NCBI GenBank assembly: GCA_041730495.1
Contig: JBGSBR010000003.1
Coordinates: 21,651-85,650 of the forward strand
Length of the DNA stretch: 64,000 nt
DNA from: JBGSBR01 sp041730495
Lineage (GTDB): Bacteria; Patescibacteriota; Microgenomatia; UBA1406; GWC2-37-13
Direction of reading: 5' to 3'
Shown here: piece by piece, positions 1-7,734 of the stretch
How positions within the stretch are numbered: the stretch's first letter is position 1
Layout of the letters: each line of letters starts with the position of its first letter
The notes under the pieces: generated by a model
The model's input: only the letters and a program-made list of their open reading frames with translations
Told to the model about the DNA's origin: nothing
Database searches by the model: none
Program-made: the position numbers and the translations under genes

Positions 1-2
1 AA

Positions 3-563
3 GAAAAAGTACCAAAAACGATCATTTCACGCTGTGTACGAGTGCCATTTGGCAAAGCCAAACCATCAGATATCGAAGGCATGGTGACACGTATAGCTAC
101 ACATGAAAAACTTGAGATCTCTGCAGAACTCAAGAAGTTTATCTCAGAAAATAGTGATAACTCATTCCGTGATGCAGCCAAGCTACTGGAAGAACTGATT
201 ACCCAAGAGGCACTTGATGTCACCAAAGCTCAACAGCTCATCGGTCAACATGGCAAACAAAACTTTCTCGAAGTACTCAAAGCCGGGGAACTGAGTAAAT
301 CGATGGAATGGATCCAATCATATGTCGAGCATGGTGGAAATATCAAACTTTTGATTGAATCACTATTACACACTCTGCATGAGCAATTACTACTCAAAAG
401 TAAGGTCACAGGTGTCGAAACTGTAGACCTCGGTCTCAGCTTACGTGAGATCACACAACTCATGAAAGCACTCCAAGAAGCATATGATCTGCTCCGTATC
501 TCACCCATCGAGTCACTTCCGCTTGAGATTGCTATAGTAGAGTTCTATAATGACAAGAAATAG
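3..563 (+). CDS. dnaX: DNA polymerase III gamma/tau subunit, C-terminal part (cut by window start)
   Basis: The open frame runs in from the window edge, so the N-terminal ATPase half lies outside. The first visible residues include the SRC motif typical of the clamp-loader AAA+ sensor region (TIISRCVRVPF). A helical lid with the DnaX-like RDAAKLLEEL follows, then a helical collar-like domain. It would load the sliding clamp during replication. The protein ends soon after domain III, so there is no long tau-specific tail. The next gene is ybaB, and dnaX-ybaB is a classic bacterial neighbourhood. A GTG at 42 could be mistaken for the start, but the coding frame continues upstream of it. holA (delta) was considered; the SRC and RDA motifs favour dnaX. 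Confidence 0.85.
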   Translation, partial: EKVPKTIISRCVRVPFGKAKPSDIEGMVTRIATHEKLEISAELKKFISENSDNSFRDAAKLLEELITQEALDVTKAQQLIGQHGKQNFLEVLKAGELSKSMEWIQSYVEHGGNIKLLIESLLHTLHEQLLLKSKVTGVETVDLGLSLREITQLMKALQEAYDLLRISPIESLPLEIAIVEFYNDKK

Positions 564-610
564 GCTACTAAGAAAGTAACAATTTAGCCATTTATCAATT
601 TATTATATTT

Positions 611-871
611 ATGTTCAACCCACTCGCAGGACTAGGAAACTTACAAAAATTGCAACAACGTGCCCAAAAAATGCAAGCTTCTTTGCAGAAACAAGATCTT
701 ACTGTCGAAAAAAACGGTGTTATCGTCAAGATTCGTGGTGATCAAAAAATCCTCGATGTCGAAATCGATGGTGTGATGGAAAATCGTGTAGCAGAAGCTG
801 TCAACGAAGCCATCAAAAAAACTCAAGAACTTGCAGCCAAACAACTGATGAGTATGTCAGAAGAAGATTAA
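611..871 (+). CDS. ybaB: YbaB/EbfC family nucleoid-associated protein
   Basis: This is a small DNA-binding protein of the YbaB/EbfC family, which binds DNA as a tweezer-like dimer. It is 86 residues against the usual 100-110, so both ends are short. The N-terminal helix is rich in Lys and Gln (LQKLQQRAQKMQASLQKQ). It is followed by the family's strand pattern (VIVKIRGDQKILDVEID) and a C-terminal helix. It sits 47 nt downstream of dnaX, as in many bacteria, and probably shares its transcript. There is no Shine-Dalgarno; the upstream sequence is AT-rich. Confidence 0.88.
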   Translation: MFNPLAGLGNLQKLQQRAQKMQASLQKQDLTVEKNGVIVKIRGDQKILDVEIDGVMENRVAEAVNEAIKKTQELAAKQLMSMSEED

Positions 872-908
872 GATTATTAATCGGTTACCTTAAATTTTAC
901 TTTTAAGT

Positions 909-1856
909 ATGTCTTTAAAACTATTTGCAGGCACCTCAAACCCAGAACTCGTAAAATCAGTTACGAAAGTACTCGGTGTGCCTGGTGCAAGTAGTGAAGT
1001 CATTCGCTTCAAAAACTCTGAAGTGCGTGTCCGCATCGATGAAGATGTGAAAAATGATACCTGCGTTGTAATCCAATCTACCAGTAATCCCACCGATACT
1101 AATCTCATGGAGATGTTTCTTACCTGTGATGCACTTCGTCGTGAAGAAGCGAAAAAAGTAATCGGTATCTTGCCATACTTTGGCTATGCTCGACAAGATA
1201 TCCAGCATCGACCTGGTGAGTGTGTATCTTCAAATGTGGTAATCCGTTTTCTTGAATCAATTGGTTTTCATAAAATCTACACCTTTGATTTGCATGATGA
1301 AGCCACACAAGGCGTGTTTGATATTCCTTTCAAAAATCTTTCAGCTCTACCACTTCTTGCTGATGAGGTAAAAGCATATCTGAAAGAGCAGGGGATAGAA
1401 GCTAGTCCAGAAACTGTCGCTGTCGTCTCTCCTGATCAGGGTGGTATCGAGCGCGCACGTAAGTTTGGTGAAGCTCTCTTTGGTACTCTGCAATTTCAAC
1501 TGTCAATGACTGAAAAACGCCGCGACCTCGAGCATATGCACGAAAGTAAAGCACTAGATCTCTATGGTAATGTCGAAAACAAAATCGTGGTAATCGTCGA
1601 TGATGTAGCTACATCTGGTAGCACACTTATACACGCCGCAGATTTCTGTATGGAAAAAGGAGCTACGAAAGCTCTTGCAGCGATTGTACACCGAGATTTT
1701 GCTCCAGATACAGCTCAGAAACTACAGGATTCAAATCTTGAAGTCTTCTTTACCACAGATACTATCGCTCTCAAAGAAGAGTACAAGTTTGCCAAAATGC
1801 GCACCTGTAGTGTGGCGGCGGCTATTGCGGAAGAACTAAAGCCATTAACGAAGTAA
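909..1856 (+). CDS. prs: Ribose-phosphate pyrophosphokinase
   Basis: Makes PRPP from ribose 5-phosphate and ATP, feeding nucleotide, histidine and NAD synthesis. The 315-residue length is normal for class I enzymes. The sequence shows the ATP-binding FGYARQD segment at residues 91-97, FDLHDEATQGVF at 126-137, SPDQGG at 174-179, and the PRPP loop DDVATSGSTL at 231-240. The Arg after YARQD is replaced by Ile (YARQDIQHRPGE), a small departure. It lies 37 nt after ybaB and may be transcribed with it. No obvious terminator follows. Confidence 0.95.
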   Translation: MSLKLFAGTSNPELVKSVTKVLGVPGASSEVIRFKNSEVRVRIDEDVKNDTCVVIQSTSNPTDTNLMEMFLTCDALRREEAKKVIGILPYFGYARQDIQHRPGECVSSNVVIRFLESIGFHKIYTFDLHDEATQGVFDIPFKNLSALPLLADEVKAYLKEQGIEASPETVAVVSPDQGGIERARKFGEALFGTLQFQLSMTEKRRDLEHMHESKALDLYGNVENKIVVIVDDVATSGSTLIHAADFCMEKGATKALAAIVHRDFAPDTAQKLQDSNLEVFFTTDTIALKEEYKFAKMRTCSVAAAIAEELKPLTK

Positions 1857-1926
1857 TCTACACGACCCTTCTATTCATCAATCTTACTCATATTATACGC
1901 ACGTAGTGTGTATTTTTGACGATTTG

Positions 1927-1935
1927 TGGTATAAT
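1927..1935 (+). promoter_or_regulatory. Extended -10 promoter for the 1970 orphan gene
   Basis: TGGTATAAT is a perfect extended -10 element (TG-n-TATAAT). No good -35 is seen 17 nt upstream, as is common for extended -10 promoters. It predicts a leader of about 28 nt. Confidence 0.6.
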
Positions 1936-1969
1936 GCTCAATCGACCTATAACAATTTATTGCATATTT

Positions 1970-2815
1970 ATGGGCTTAAAAGAAAAAATATTAGCTCCCT
2001 TTCAAAAACCTAACTTAACATCTGTTATTGAAAGCGAAGGTTTTCCTATTCAAGGACCTTATGGTCCAACAGTTTTACAACCGCAATACTTTCAAGATGC
2101 TTCAGAATATCTTTTCGGTGTATTACTGATGGATCCTTCTGATCCCAGATTAACGCTTGCTCAAGCATATCATGACACGAAGGAACGAGTACGCTTTAAA
2201 CCTCAACATTTTGAAAATGCGTTATTAGCTATTTATTTATCCGATAAGCCAAGTTTTCGTAATAGATATAGTGGTTTTACATCTGAAGAGAATCTCCGCC
2301 ATCTTTGTCGTGCTCTTCATAACTTAGGGTCTTTTCATGAAATAGGAGAAATCTTTACTGAATCCCAAAACAATGAAATTGGTATTGAAGGCATAGATAT
2401 GCAACTTGCAGTTACACATAGTGTCAATCTTGGTTGTAATGCTCAAGGTATTACTGGTTGTCCCGAAGCTTTATATCAGCTTCAAATGCAATGGGATGGA
2501 CATTATATAGGAAGAATAGGCTTTAACACTCATTTAGAAAATGATAAACGCATTATTTCTGTTACCAATATTCAAGGAATTCCATCAGAAAACTTACAAG
2601 CTGCAGGACTAAGTTATGAAAACTTCCATGATTCATATGGCGCAGGTCCACACAACATGCTTCTTCGTAGATTAAAAACTTTTAGTACCATTGATCCATC
2701 GATTGAACTTAGAGGATTAAGAAACCCAAAACATAAAGAAAGTAGTGCTTTTTATAATACTGTATTTAAGAATGAAGGTTTAAAACGTATGAAGTTTAAA
2801 AGACATACTATATAA
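1970..2815 (+). CDS. Hypothetical soluble protein, weakly DUF535/VirK-like C-terminus
   Basis: I do not recognise this 281-residue protein with confidence. The start is set at the ATG beginning MGLKEKILAPF, because the longer frame from 1916 would run through the -10 promoter box. No signal peptide or membrane segment is seen. The N-terminus carries VIESEGFPIQGPYGP, resembling a motif in the next gene (VMESRGLPVSPLRGP). The C-terminal part (IGFNTH, ISVTNIQGIP, then ELRGLRNPKHKE) loosely recalls the DUF535/VirK pattern of an LQGP segment followed by GLRPK; this is inference. Its codons are more AT-rich than those of prs. Confidence 0.6.
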   Translation: MGLKEKILAPFQKPNLTSVIESEGFPIQGPYGPTVLQPQYFQDASEYLFGVLLMDPSDPRLTLAQAYHDTKERVRFKPQHFENALLAIYLSDKPSFRNRYSGFTSEENLRHLCRALHNLGSFHEIGEIFTESQNNEIGIEGIDMQLAVTHSVNLGCNAQGITGCPEALYQLQMQWDGHYIGRIGFNTHLENDKRIISVTNIQGIPSENLQAAGLSYENFHDSYGAGPHNMLLRRLKTFSTIDPSIELRGLRNPKHKESSAFYNTVFKNEGLKRMKFKRHTI

Positions 2816-2828
2816 TCAACCCATAGTA

Positions 2829-2856
2829 TTGACTTCCTCTCACTAAAAGTTATAAT
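2829..2856 (+). promoter_or_regulatory. Sigma70-type promoter for the 2887 orphan gene
   Basis: TTGACT and TATAAT are separated by 16 nt. The leader to the ATG is roughly 24 nt and has no clear Shine-Dalgarno. Confidence 0.6.
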
Positions 2857-2886
2857 ACAGCAGGTAACCTCGATTTTTTTACTACT

Positions 2887-4110
2887 ATGGCTGAACAATT
2901 TAGATACACCGATATTCGATCTACATGCACACGTGATGACGTGGGTTTTATGCGGCATTTTTATGGTGCAAAAGGAGCACATCATGTTATGGAAAGTCGA
3001 GGATTACCAGTTTCTCCCTTACGTGGTCCACATTTAAGTCTGGAGGAAAAACTGAGTTTAATTGATGAACATTTTTTTACTATTGTTGAAGATGAGTATG
3101 GAGTAGCCACTAGTGAAACTGCAAATTTTTATTTTCGACAACTTCAACATGCTAATAACGCTATAGCAGAGTTTACCCAAACAGTATTCCCAGAAGATAT
3201 GAACAACATTTTAGGTTTACGTAACGAAGTAGCTTTCCCAACCCATAGACCATCTGAAAGACTTACTAAATTGGCGAGACCTCGAAGCAAAGTTGAAGAG
3301 TTTGAGATCCGGAGGCAGCTTATATTAGCCAATATCGCAGCTCAACTTGAAGCTAATGAACAACATGCTGGTGTTAGCGATGCAATTAGCATGCTACAAC
3401 ATGTATTAAATGTGAGAGTATTTGATCCAAGTGCTCATACAGAGTTCCTTACTGTAGATAGTTATCATGATAATATAACGAATAAATGTGTAAATCCTCA
3501 TCAATATGGTACTTCGTATCATAAAAAAACACACCCTATTCAAGCACGGTATGTAGATGATATTGGATATGTCCTCACACAACCACGAATAAAAAATATG
3601 TCTACATCAGTGTTAAAAGCTGTATCAAAAAGCCAAAGAACTGAGAATGGATTAATTGACCCTTTTAGCGTACAAGATCTAGGAGGAATCATGTTTGTAG
3701 CTCTTGGTGGTAGTCAATATCGTGATGCTTTGATGGATAAGATTTATGAAGCAGTATCAAGTTTCCAACATATCGGCAAACCTCAAGATGATCAAGTAAC
3801 GAGTAATGGACGCAGTAATGGTACAGCGTTAGATTGGCGTAGAATCCAACTACCTATCGGTCAACAAGGTGGTACTATTGAACTTCAATTTTATGACCTG
3901 GAAGGATATCTCGATAATGTATACAATTTATCCGATCAAGGCAATCGTGCTCATAGACTTTATCAAGTGAAAAGAAGTAGATCATTACTACCCATTCTTT
4001 TCCCTTCAGACGTATATCAAGATGTATACTCAAAAATCGACTTAGAAGAGGCAATCGCATATAAAGAAGATAGTATTCGAGCTGAGCTCCTTGCTAAAAG
4101 GAGAGTCTAA
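2887..4110 (+). CDS. Hypothetical protein with possible RelA/SpoT-like nucleotidyltransferase fold
   Basis: An orphan-type protein of 407 residues with no membrane segment. The N-terminus contains VMESRGLPVSPLRGP, like the preceding gene. The C-terminal half has an order of motifs that recalls the RelA/SpoT synthetase fold: RIKNMSTSVLKAVSK, then DPFSVQDLGGIMFVAL, then a strand IELQFYDLEGYLD and a later HRLYQVKR. This is only a pattern resemblance, and key (p)ppGpp-synthetase residues cannot be assigned. It ends one nucleotide before the convergent recR stop. Codon use is AT-rich like the other orphans. The function is unknown. Confidence 0.6.
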   Translation: MAEQFRYTDIRSTCTRDDVGFMRHFYGAKGAHHVMESRGLPVSPLRGPHLSLEEKLSLIDEHFFTIVEDEYGVATSETANFYFRQLQHANNAIAEFTQTVFPEDMNNILGLRNEVAFPTHRPSERLTKLARPRSKVEEFEIRRQLILANIAAQLEANEQHAGVSDAISMLQHVLNVRVFDPSAHTEFLTVDSYHDNITNKCVNPHQYGTSYHKKTHPIQARYVDDIGYVLTQPRIKNMSTSVLKAVSKSQRTENGLIDPFSVQDLGGIMFVALGGSQYRDALMDKIYEAVSSFQHIGKPQDDQVTSNGRSNGTALDWRRIQLPIGQQGGTIELQFYDLEGYLDNVYNLSDQGNRAHRLYQVKRSRSLLPILFPSDVYQDVYSKIDLEEAIAYKEDSIRAELLAKRRV

Positions 4111-4111
4111 G

Positions 4112-4756
4112 TTACTCAAACGCATTGCGATTTTCAATCGCTTTCTTCAACGTCATGTAGTCTGCATACTCGAGATTGCCACCCATCGGTAGACCATAGC
4201 CGAGTCGTGAGATAGAGAACTCTTGACCTGCTTCCTTTTTAAGATCTTGGAGACGATTACGGATGTACATCGCTGTCGCTTCACCTTCCATATCTGGATT
4301 GGTCGCGAGGATGACCTCTTTGACTACAGCCACTTCATCAAGTGCATCTTTTGCTGGACGAATCCTTTGAATCAATCGATCGATGAAAATATCTTCAGGT
4401 CCGATATGATTGAGTGGATCGATCCGGCCATGAAGGACGTGATAGACACCATCATAGATGTTTCCTGTTTCCATCGAGAGCAGATCAATCACATCTTCGA
4501 TGACAGTGATCTTCGATTTATCGCGACCAGGATCAGCGCAGATTGAGCAGATCTCTTCTTCTGTGAGATTCATACAGATGCTACAGCGTTTCGTGCGCTC
4601 TTTGAGCTGCGACATATGCACTGCAAACGCTTTCAGATCCTGCTCAGGCAATCTAAGTAAATAGAAAGCCAGGCGATTGGCGCTTTTTTCACCAATGCCT
4701 GGTAATCTTTCTAGAAATAAGGCGATTTGTTTGAGACTTGAGGGTAATGATGCCAT
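4112..4756 (-). CDS. recR: Recombination protein RecR
   Basis: A RecF-pathway DNA repair protein that forms a ring clamp with RecO at gapped DNA. The N-terminal helix-hairpin-helix (LPGIGEKSANRLA) lies at residues 18-30. The zinc site is C58, C61, C70 and C73. A Toprim domain follows (VIEDVIDLLSME, later EVILATNPDMEGEAT). The C-terminal RLGYGLPMGGNLEYADYMTL matches the family's conserved end. Length is 214 residues against about 200. It follows the RNase J gene on the same strand with a 4-nt gap, so the two are probably cotranscribed, rather than sitting after dnaX-ybaB as in many genomes. Confidence 0.95.
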   Translation of the reverse strand: MASLPSSLKQIALFLERLPGIGEKSANRLAFYLLRLPEQDLKAFAVHMSQLKERTKRCSICMNLTEEEICSICADPGRDKSKITVIEDVIDLLSMETGNIYDGVYHVLHGRIDPLNHIGPEDIFIDRLIQRIRPAKDALDEVAVVKEVILATNPDMEGEATAMYIRNRLQDLKKEAGQEFSISRLGYGLPMGGNLEYADYMTLKKAIENRNAFE

Positions 4757-4760
4757 ATCG

Positions 4761-6431
4761 TTACATAACTACAACATCAATCGTAACCAATGGTTTACGA
4801 CCTCGTTCTTTGTAAAAGAATGTTTCCAGATCACGGCCGATATCACGCTTAATAGCAGTGACATCAAGCACCATATCTGGTTTTGATTTCATGAGCTTCT
4901 CTACATATTTGGCGGCTTTATCAAACAGCTCTTCTTCTTTCTTCTCAAACACGAATCCACGTGAGAAGAAACGAGGCTTCGCCACGAGTTTACCAGTAGC
5001 ATCGACTATGAGGATCGAGACAACCATACCTTCTGAGGATAAAGTTTGACGATCACGCAGTACGACATTGCCGACATCTCCGACACCATATGCATCGACA
5101 TAGATACTCTTGGTTTCGACAGCTTTACCAGGTTTGACTTCAGCTTTGCTGAACTCCACAGTATCACCTTCCATCAGCATGAACACTGTTTCTTTTTTGA
5201 ATCCCATATCAATCATCAGTTTTTGATACTGTCTTTGATGACGTACCGTACCACCGATTGGGATAAAATATTTCGGATTAGTGAATCGTGCGAGGAACTT
5301 GATATCTTCTTGATTACCATGACCTGAGGCATGAAGCGCATCTTGGATGGCAGAGTAGACGACATCTGCACCTTGCAGTGTCATCTCCTCAATCAGCGAA
5401 TATACTTCGTTTTCATTACCTGGGATCGGATCTGAGGAAAAGATCACTTTGTCACCTGGGGCAATCTTGATATTGGCATTTCTTTTTTGTGAGATCTTGG
5501 ATAGTGCAGATCCATACTGACCTTGTGAGCCAGCAGCGATGATACACACTTTGTTCCCAGGTAATTTCTTGACCTCTTCTTCTTTTCCGACTAAGGAAAA
5601 GGGGATAGGCAGATACCCAATCTCCGCTGCAGCTTCAGTGTTCTGACGCATCGAACGGCCGAGGAAGATAATCTTACGATTAAATTTGATGGCAGCTTCT
5701 ACACATTGACGAATACGTGAGATGTTGGATGAGAACGTTGTCATGATAAATTTACCTTTGGTTTTACGCATCTCATCTTCGAAAGTCTGTCCGACGATCG
5801 CTTCAGAGAGAGTAAGTCCTTCACGTTCTGAGCCGAGGGCATCTGAAAGAAGACATAGCACTCCATCTGCACCAGCACTGGTGATTTCATGGAAATCAGG
5901 TGGCTCAGCATAAGGTGGTGTCAGATCAAACTTGAAATCTGGTCCATGATACATCACACCGATTGGTGTTTTGATCAAGATATGTGTTGGATCTGGGATC
6001 GAGTGCGCGACATGGATAAAACGTGCTTTCATGCCACCTATTTCATACCATTTTTTGTATTCAATTTCACGAAAATCAATAGATTCATTGTATTCCTTGA
6101 ATTTATTGGTCACAAACATCTTGGTGAGTTTGCTACCGTACATCGGAGGTTTACCGAGATTTACATAGTGAAATGGTAATGCGCCAATATGATCTTCATG
6201 ACCGTGGGTCAAGAGAATTGCGCGAATCTTATCTTTTTTGTCCATCAGATAACTGATGTCTGGGATGATAAGATCAACTCCCATCTCTGTAGCGCTTGGG
6301 AAACCCATGCCACAGTCAACGATAATAATATCTTGTAATTCGTCGTTGTTATACAACTCATACAGATACATGTTTTTGGTAACGCCTACGACGCCACCCA
6401 AAGGTACAAAACGTACTTTGTATTGGTCCAT
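4761..6431 (-). CDS. rnj: Ribonuclease J
   Basis: A metallo-beta-lactamase/beta-CASP ribonuclease that acts as 5'-3' exonuclease and endonuclease in mRNA decay and RNA maturation. The metal motif HGHEDH is at residues 76-81 and further metal ligands lie in AHSIPDPTH. The beta-CASP region includes TTFSSNISRI and ASGHGNQED, and a C-terminal domain of about 100 residues ends the 556-residue protein. Lengths of 550-560 are typical. The start follows AT-rich sequence with no Shine-Dalgarno. The leader holds stable hairpins and an upstream minus-strand TGGTATAAT, so leader-based autoregulation is plausible. It is the first gene of a unit with recR. Confidence 0.94.
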   Translation of the reverse strand: MDQYKVRFVPLGGVVGVTKNMYLYELYNNDELQDIIIVDCGMGFPSATEMGVDLIIPDISYLMDKKDKIRAILLTHGHEDHIGALPFHYVNLGKPPMYGSKLTKMFVTNKFKEYNESIDFREIEYKKWYEIGGMKARFIHVAHSIPDPTHILIKTPIGVMYHGPDFKFDLTPPYAEPPDFHEITSAGADGVLCLLSDALGSEREGLTLSEAIVGQTFEDEMRKTKGKFIMTTFSSNISRIRQCVEAAIKFNRKIIFLGRSMRQNTEAAAEIGYLPIPFSLVGKEEEVKKLPGNKVCIIAAGSQGQYGSALSKISQKRNANIKIAPGDKVIFSSDPIPGNENEVYSLIEEMTLQGADVVYSAIQDALHASGHGNQEDIKFLARFTNPKYFIPIGGTVRHQRQYQKLMIDMGFKKETVFMLMEGDTVEFSKAEVKPGKAVETKSIYVDAYGVGDVGNVVLRDRQTLSSEGMVVSILIVDATGKLVAKPRFFSRGFVFEKKEEELFDKAAKYVEKLMKSKPDMVLDVTAIKRDIGRDLETFFYKERGRKPLVTIDVVVM

Positions 6432-6457
6432 AAATATAAATAAATGTTAATGATGAG

Positions 6458-6480
6458 CGCAAAAGTTCTACTCTTTTGCG
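6458..6480 (-). promoter_or_regulatory. Perfect hairpin in the RNase J leader
   Basis: CGCAAAAG and CTTTTGCG form an 8-bp perfect stem with a 7-nt loop, ending 26 nt before the RNase J start codon. There is no T-run after it on either strand, so it is not an intrinsic terminator. It could be a 5' stability element or a target for RNase J itself; that role is inferred. Confidence 0.5.
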
Positions 6481-6502
6481 TTCCTGAATTGAAAATATAA
6501 GG

Positions 6503-6556
6503 CTCCTCAAGGAGTTGAAATCCTTCCGTAGCTCATCTGATTGAGCGAAGGAGGAT
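6503..6556. repeat. Dispersed hairpin repeat, copy 1
   Basis: A small CTCC-TCAA-GGAG hairpin is followed by a larger one in which TCCTTC pairs with GAAGGA and GCTCA with TGAGC. A second copy with the same two-hairpin layout lies before rpsF (19949-20005). The shared words are TTGAAATCC, TCCG and CGAAGGAGGAT. Confidence 0.6.
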
Positions 6557-6597
6557 AATCGGCTTATATGCTCGATTCAAAAACGGTAATTTAGTTC

Positions 6598-6606
6598 ATT
6601 ATACCA
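6598..6606 (-). promoter_or_regulatory. Extended -10 promoter for RNase J
   Basis: Read on the minus strand this is TGGTATAAT, identical to the boxes before the 1970 gene and the hisS leader. It predicts an RNase J leader of about 160 nt that contains both hairpin elements. Confidence 0.5.
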
Positions 6607-6792
6607 GCTTTGTATCTCGCCAAAACGTATCTGTTTTCCTTTTTAATCCTTTTAAACTATCTTCGCGAAGGCGGATGATATTTGCTATACTGTGGTGGCG
6701 ATTAAGGCTGAATATAGCAGGATGAACGAGGTCTCAGATATCTGTGCGAGATAGTTAATTATACCATATTTTCATATATTTTTAAATACTCA

Positions 6793-7098
6793 ATGATACA
6801 AATAACCAAAGATCAGGTAGAAAACAAGCTTCTTGAAGTCATGGATCCCGAGCTTTATATGTCTATTGTTGACCTCGGACTCATCTATGATATTGATATC
6901 CAAGAAGAAAAAGTGACAGTGCATATGACACTCACTACACTTGGGTGTCCACTTTTTGATACGATTGAAGAAGATGTCAAAACCAAAGTCGGAGAGCTTG
7001 GCATCGATGAAGATAAAGTCACTATCAAGCTGACCTTTGATCCACCTTGGACTATGGATCGGATGTCAGAGCGAGGCAAAGCTATGATGGGTATTTAA
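6793..7098 (+). CDS. MIP18/SufT-like iron-sulfur assembly protein (DUF59)
   Basis: A small protein of the MIP18 (DUF59) family, whose members help mature iron-sulfur proteins. The 101-residue length is typical. Visible hallmarks are DPELYMSIVDLGLIYDI at residues 18-34, the LTTLGCP segment with the family Cys (Cys52), and a C-terminal DPPWTMDRMSERGKAMMGI close to the PaaD/SufT ending. No other suf gene is in the window. It precedes a coiled-coil protein by 7 nt and probably shares its transcript. Whether it acts on a specific Fe-S client here is unknown. Confidence 0.88.
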   Translation: MIQITKDQVENKLLEVMDPELYMSIVDLGLIYDIDIQEEKVTVHMTLTTLGCPLFDTIEEDVKTKVGELGIDEDKVTIKLTFDPPWTMDRMSERGKAMMGI

Positions 7099-7105
7099 AA
7101 AAACT

Positions 7106-7639
7106 ATGCAATCCACTACTAAAAAACCACCAGCAAGAATAGATAATCCCTTTGAAAAAGTAGTTGAGTTTGGAAAAGACAGCGTCAAACAAGCTGTTGA
7201 TGTTTTTATTCCAGTAGCAGATATGTTTGGTAAACCAGAAGGTGCTGTCGAGATGGAAGGCAAAAATAATCACTCTCAAGTAGATTTTTCAAAGTTAGAA
7301 AAAGCATACGCTGCGCAAGATCAAGAAGCTATAGAAAAATACTCCCAAGAGCTCAACCCTAAATCTGCCGAAGAACAAGCACATCGAAAACGCCATCAAG
7401 AAGTAAAACGTGAAGAAGAAGAGTACTATATGCGAACCAAACAAGAAGAAGCAGAAAAAGAACGACAAGAAGAGATAGAGAAACAACAGCAAGAACAAGC
7501 CTCATATGAACAACATCAAGCGCAATCTCAGGACTCGAATCCAAAAGGAAAGACTCGTAAAAATATCATGGGTGGCGGCAAGAAAATCGCGAGTACTGAG
7601 CTTCCTGCCGAGGTAAAACCAGGCGGCGGTAAGCAGTAA
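7106..7639 (+). CDS. Hypothetical charged coiled-coil protein
   Basis: A 177-residue protein I cannot assign to a function. The N-terminal part (about residues 1-50) has a proline-containing hydrophobic stretch. The centre (about 95-140) is almost pure Glu/Lys/Gln/Arg and predicts a long coiled coil. The C-terminus ends in Gly/Lys-rich GGGKK and PGGGKQ. It resembles CPR-restricted proteins of unknown function (I suspect a DUF5660-like family, from memory only). It follows the SufT-like gene by 7 nt. The tRNA-Pro promoter begins 3 nt after its stop codon. Confidence 0.75.
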   Translation: MQSTTKKPPARIDNPFEKVVEFGKDSVKQAVDVFIPVADMFGKPEGAVEMEGKNNHSQVDFSKLEKAYAAQDQEAIEKYSQELNPKSAEEQAHRKRHQEVKREEEEYYMRTKQEEAEKERQEEIEKQQQEQASYEQHQAQSQDSNPKGKTRKNIMGGGKKIASTELPAEVKPGGGKQ

Positions 7640-7642
7640 TTC

Positions 7643-7651
7643 TGCTAGAAT
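7643..7651 (+). promoter_or_regulatory. Extended -10 promoter of tRNA-Pro
   Basis: TGCTAGAAT is an extended -10 (TG-n-TAGAAT) ending 8 nt before the first base of the tRNA. Transcription would begin at or within 1-2 nt of the mature 5' end. Confidence 0.6.
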
Positions 7652-7659
7652 AGCAAACA

Positions 7660-7733
7660 CGGAATGTAGTTCAGATGGCTAGAACACACGGTTCGGGACC
7701 GTGAGGTCGGCGGTTCGAGTCCGCCCATTCCGA
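7660..7733 (+). tRNA. tRNA-Pro (anticodon CGG)
   Basis: A full 74-nt cloverleaf can be drawn. The acceptor is a 7-bp CGGAATG/CATTCCG stem, the D arm is GTTC/GAAC, the anticodon stem is CACGG/CCGTG around loop TTCGGGA, the variable loop has 5 nt, and the T arm is GGCGG TTCGAGT CCGCC. The anticodon is CGG, reading CCG. C1:G72 with discriminator A73 is the known identity signature of bacterial tRNA-Pro. CCA is not encoded. The peptidase gene ATG begins 1 nt after the discriminator base. Confidence 0.96.
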
Positions 7734-7734
7734 C

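Larger units (their letters stand above)
6432..6792. other. 361-nt divergent intergenic region with hairpins and promoters
   Basis: No gene is seen. It holds the RNase J 5' leader (minus strand) with an 8-bp perfect hairpin and a dispersed palindromic repeat. There are two minus-strand TGGTATAAT boxes (-10s at 6598-6603 and 6758-6763) and a plus-strand TGCTATACT extended -10 (6683-6691) that could drive the SufT-like gene with a leader of about 95 nt. A second short GAAGG palindrome (cttcgcgaag) is at 6661-6670. Confidence 0.6.

Noticed and set aside
3..563. holA (DNA polymerase III delta) for the first partial gene
   Set aside because: The SRC and RDA..LL motifs and the following ybaB fit dnaX better.
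1916..1969. Upstream extension of the 1970 orphan protein
   Set aside because: The extension would be translated through the TGGTATAAT promoter box.
6458..6480. Intrinsic terminator
   Set aside because: The 8-bp hairpin has no T-run on either strand and lies in a 5' leader, not after a gene.
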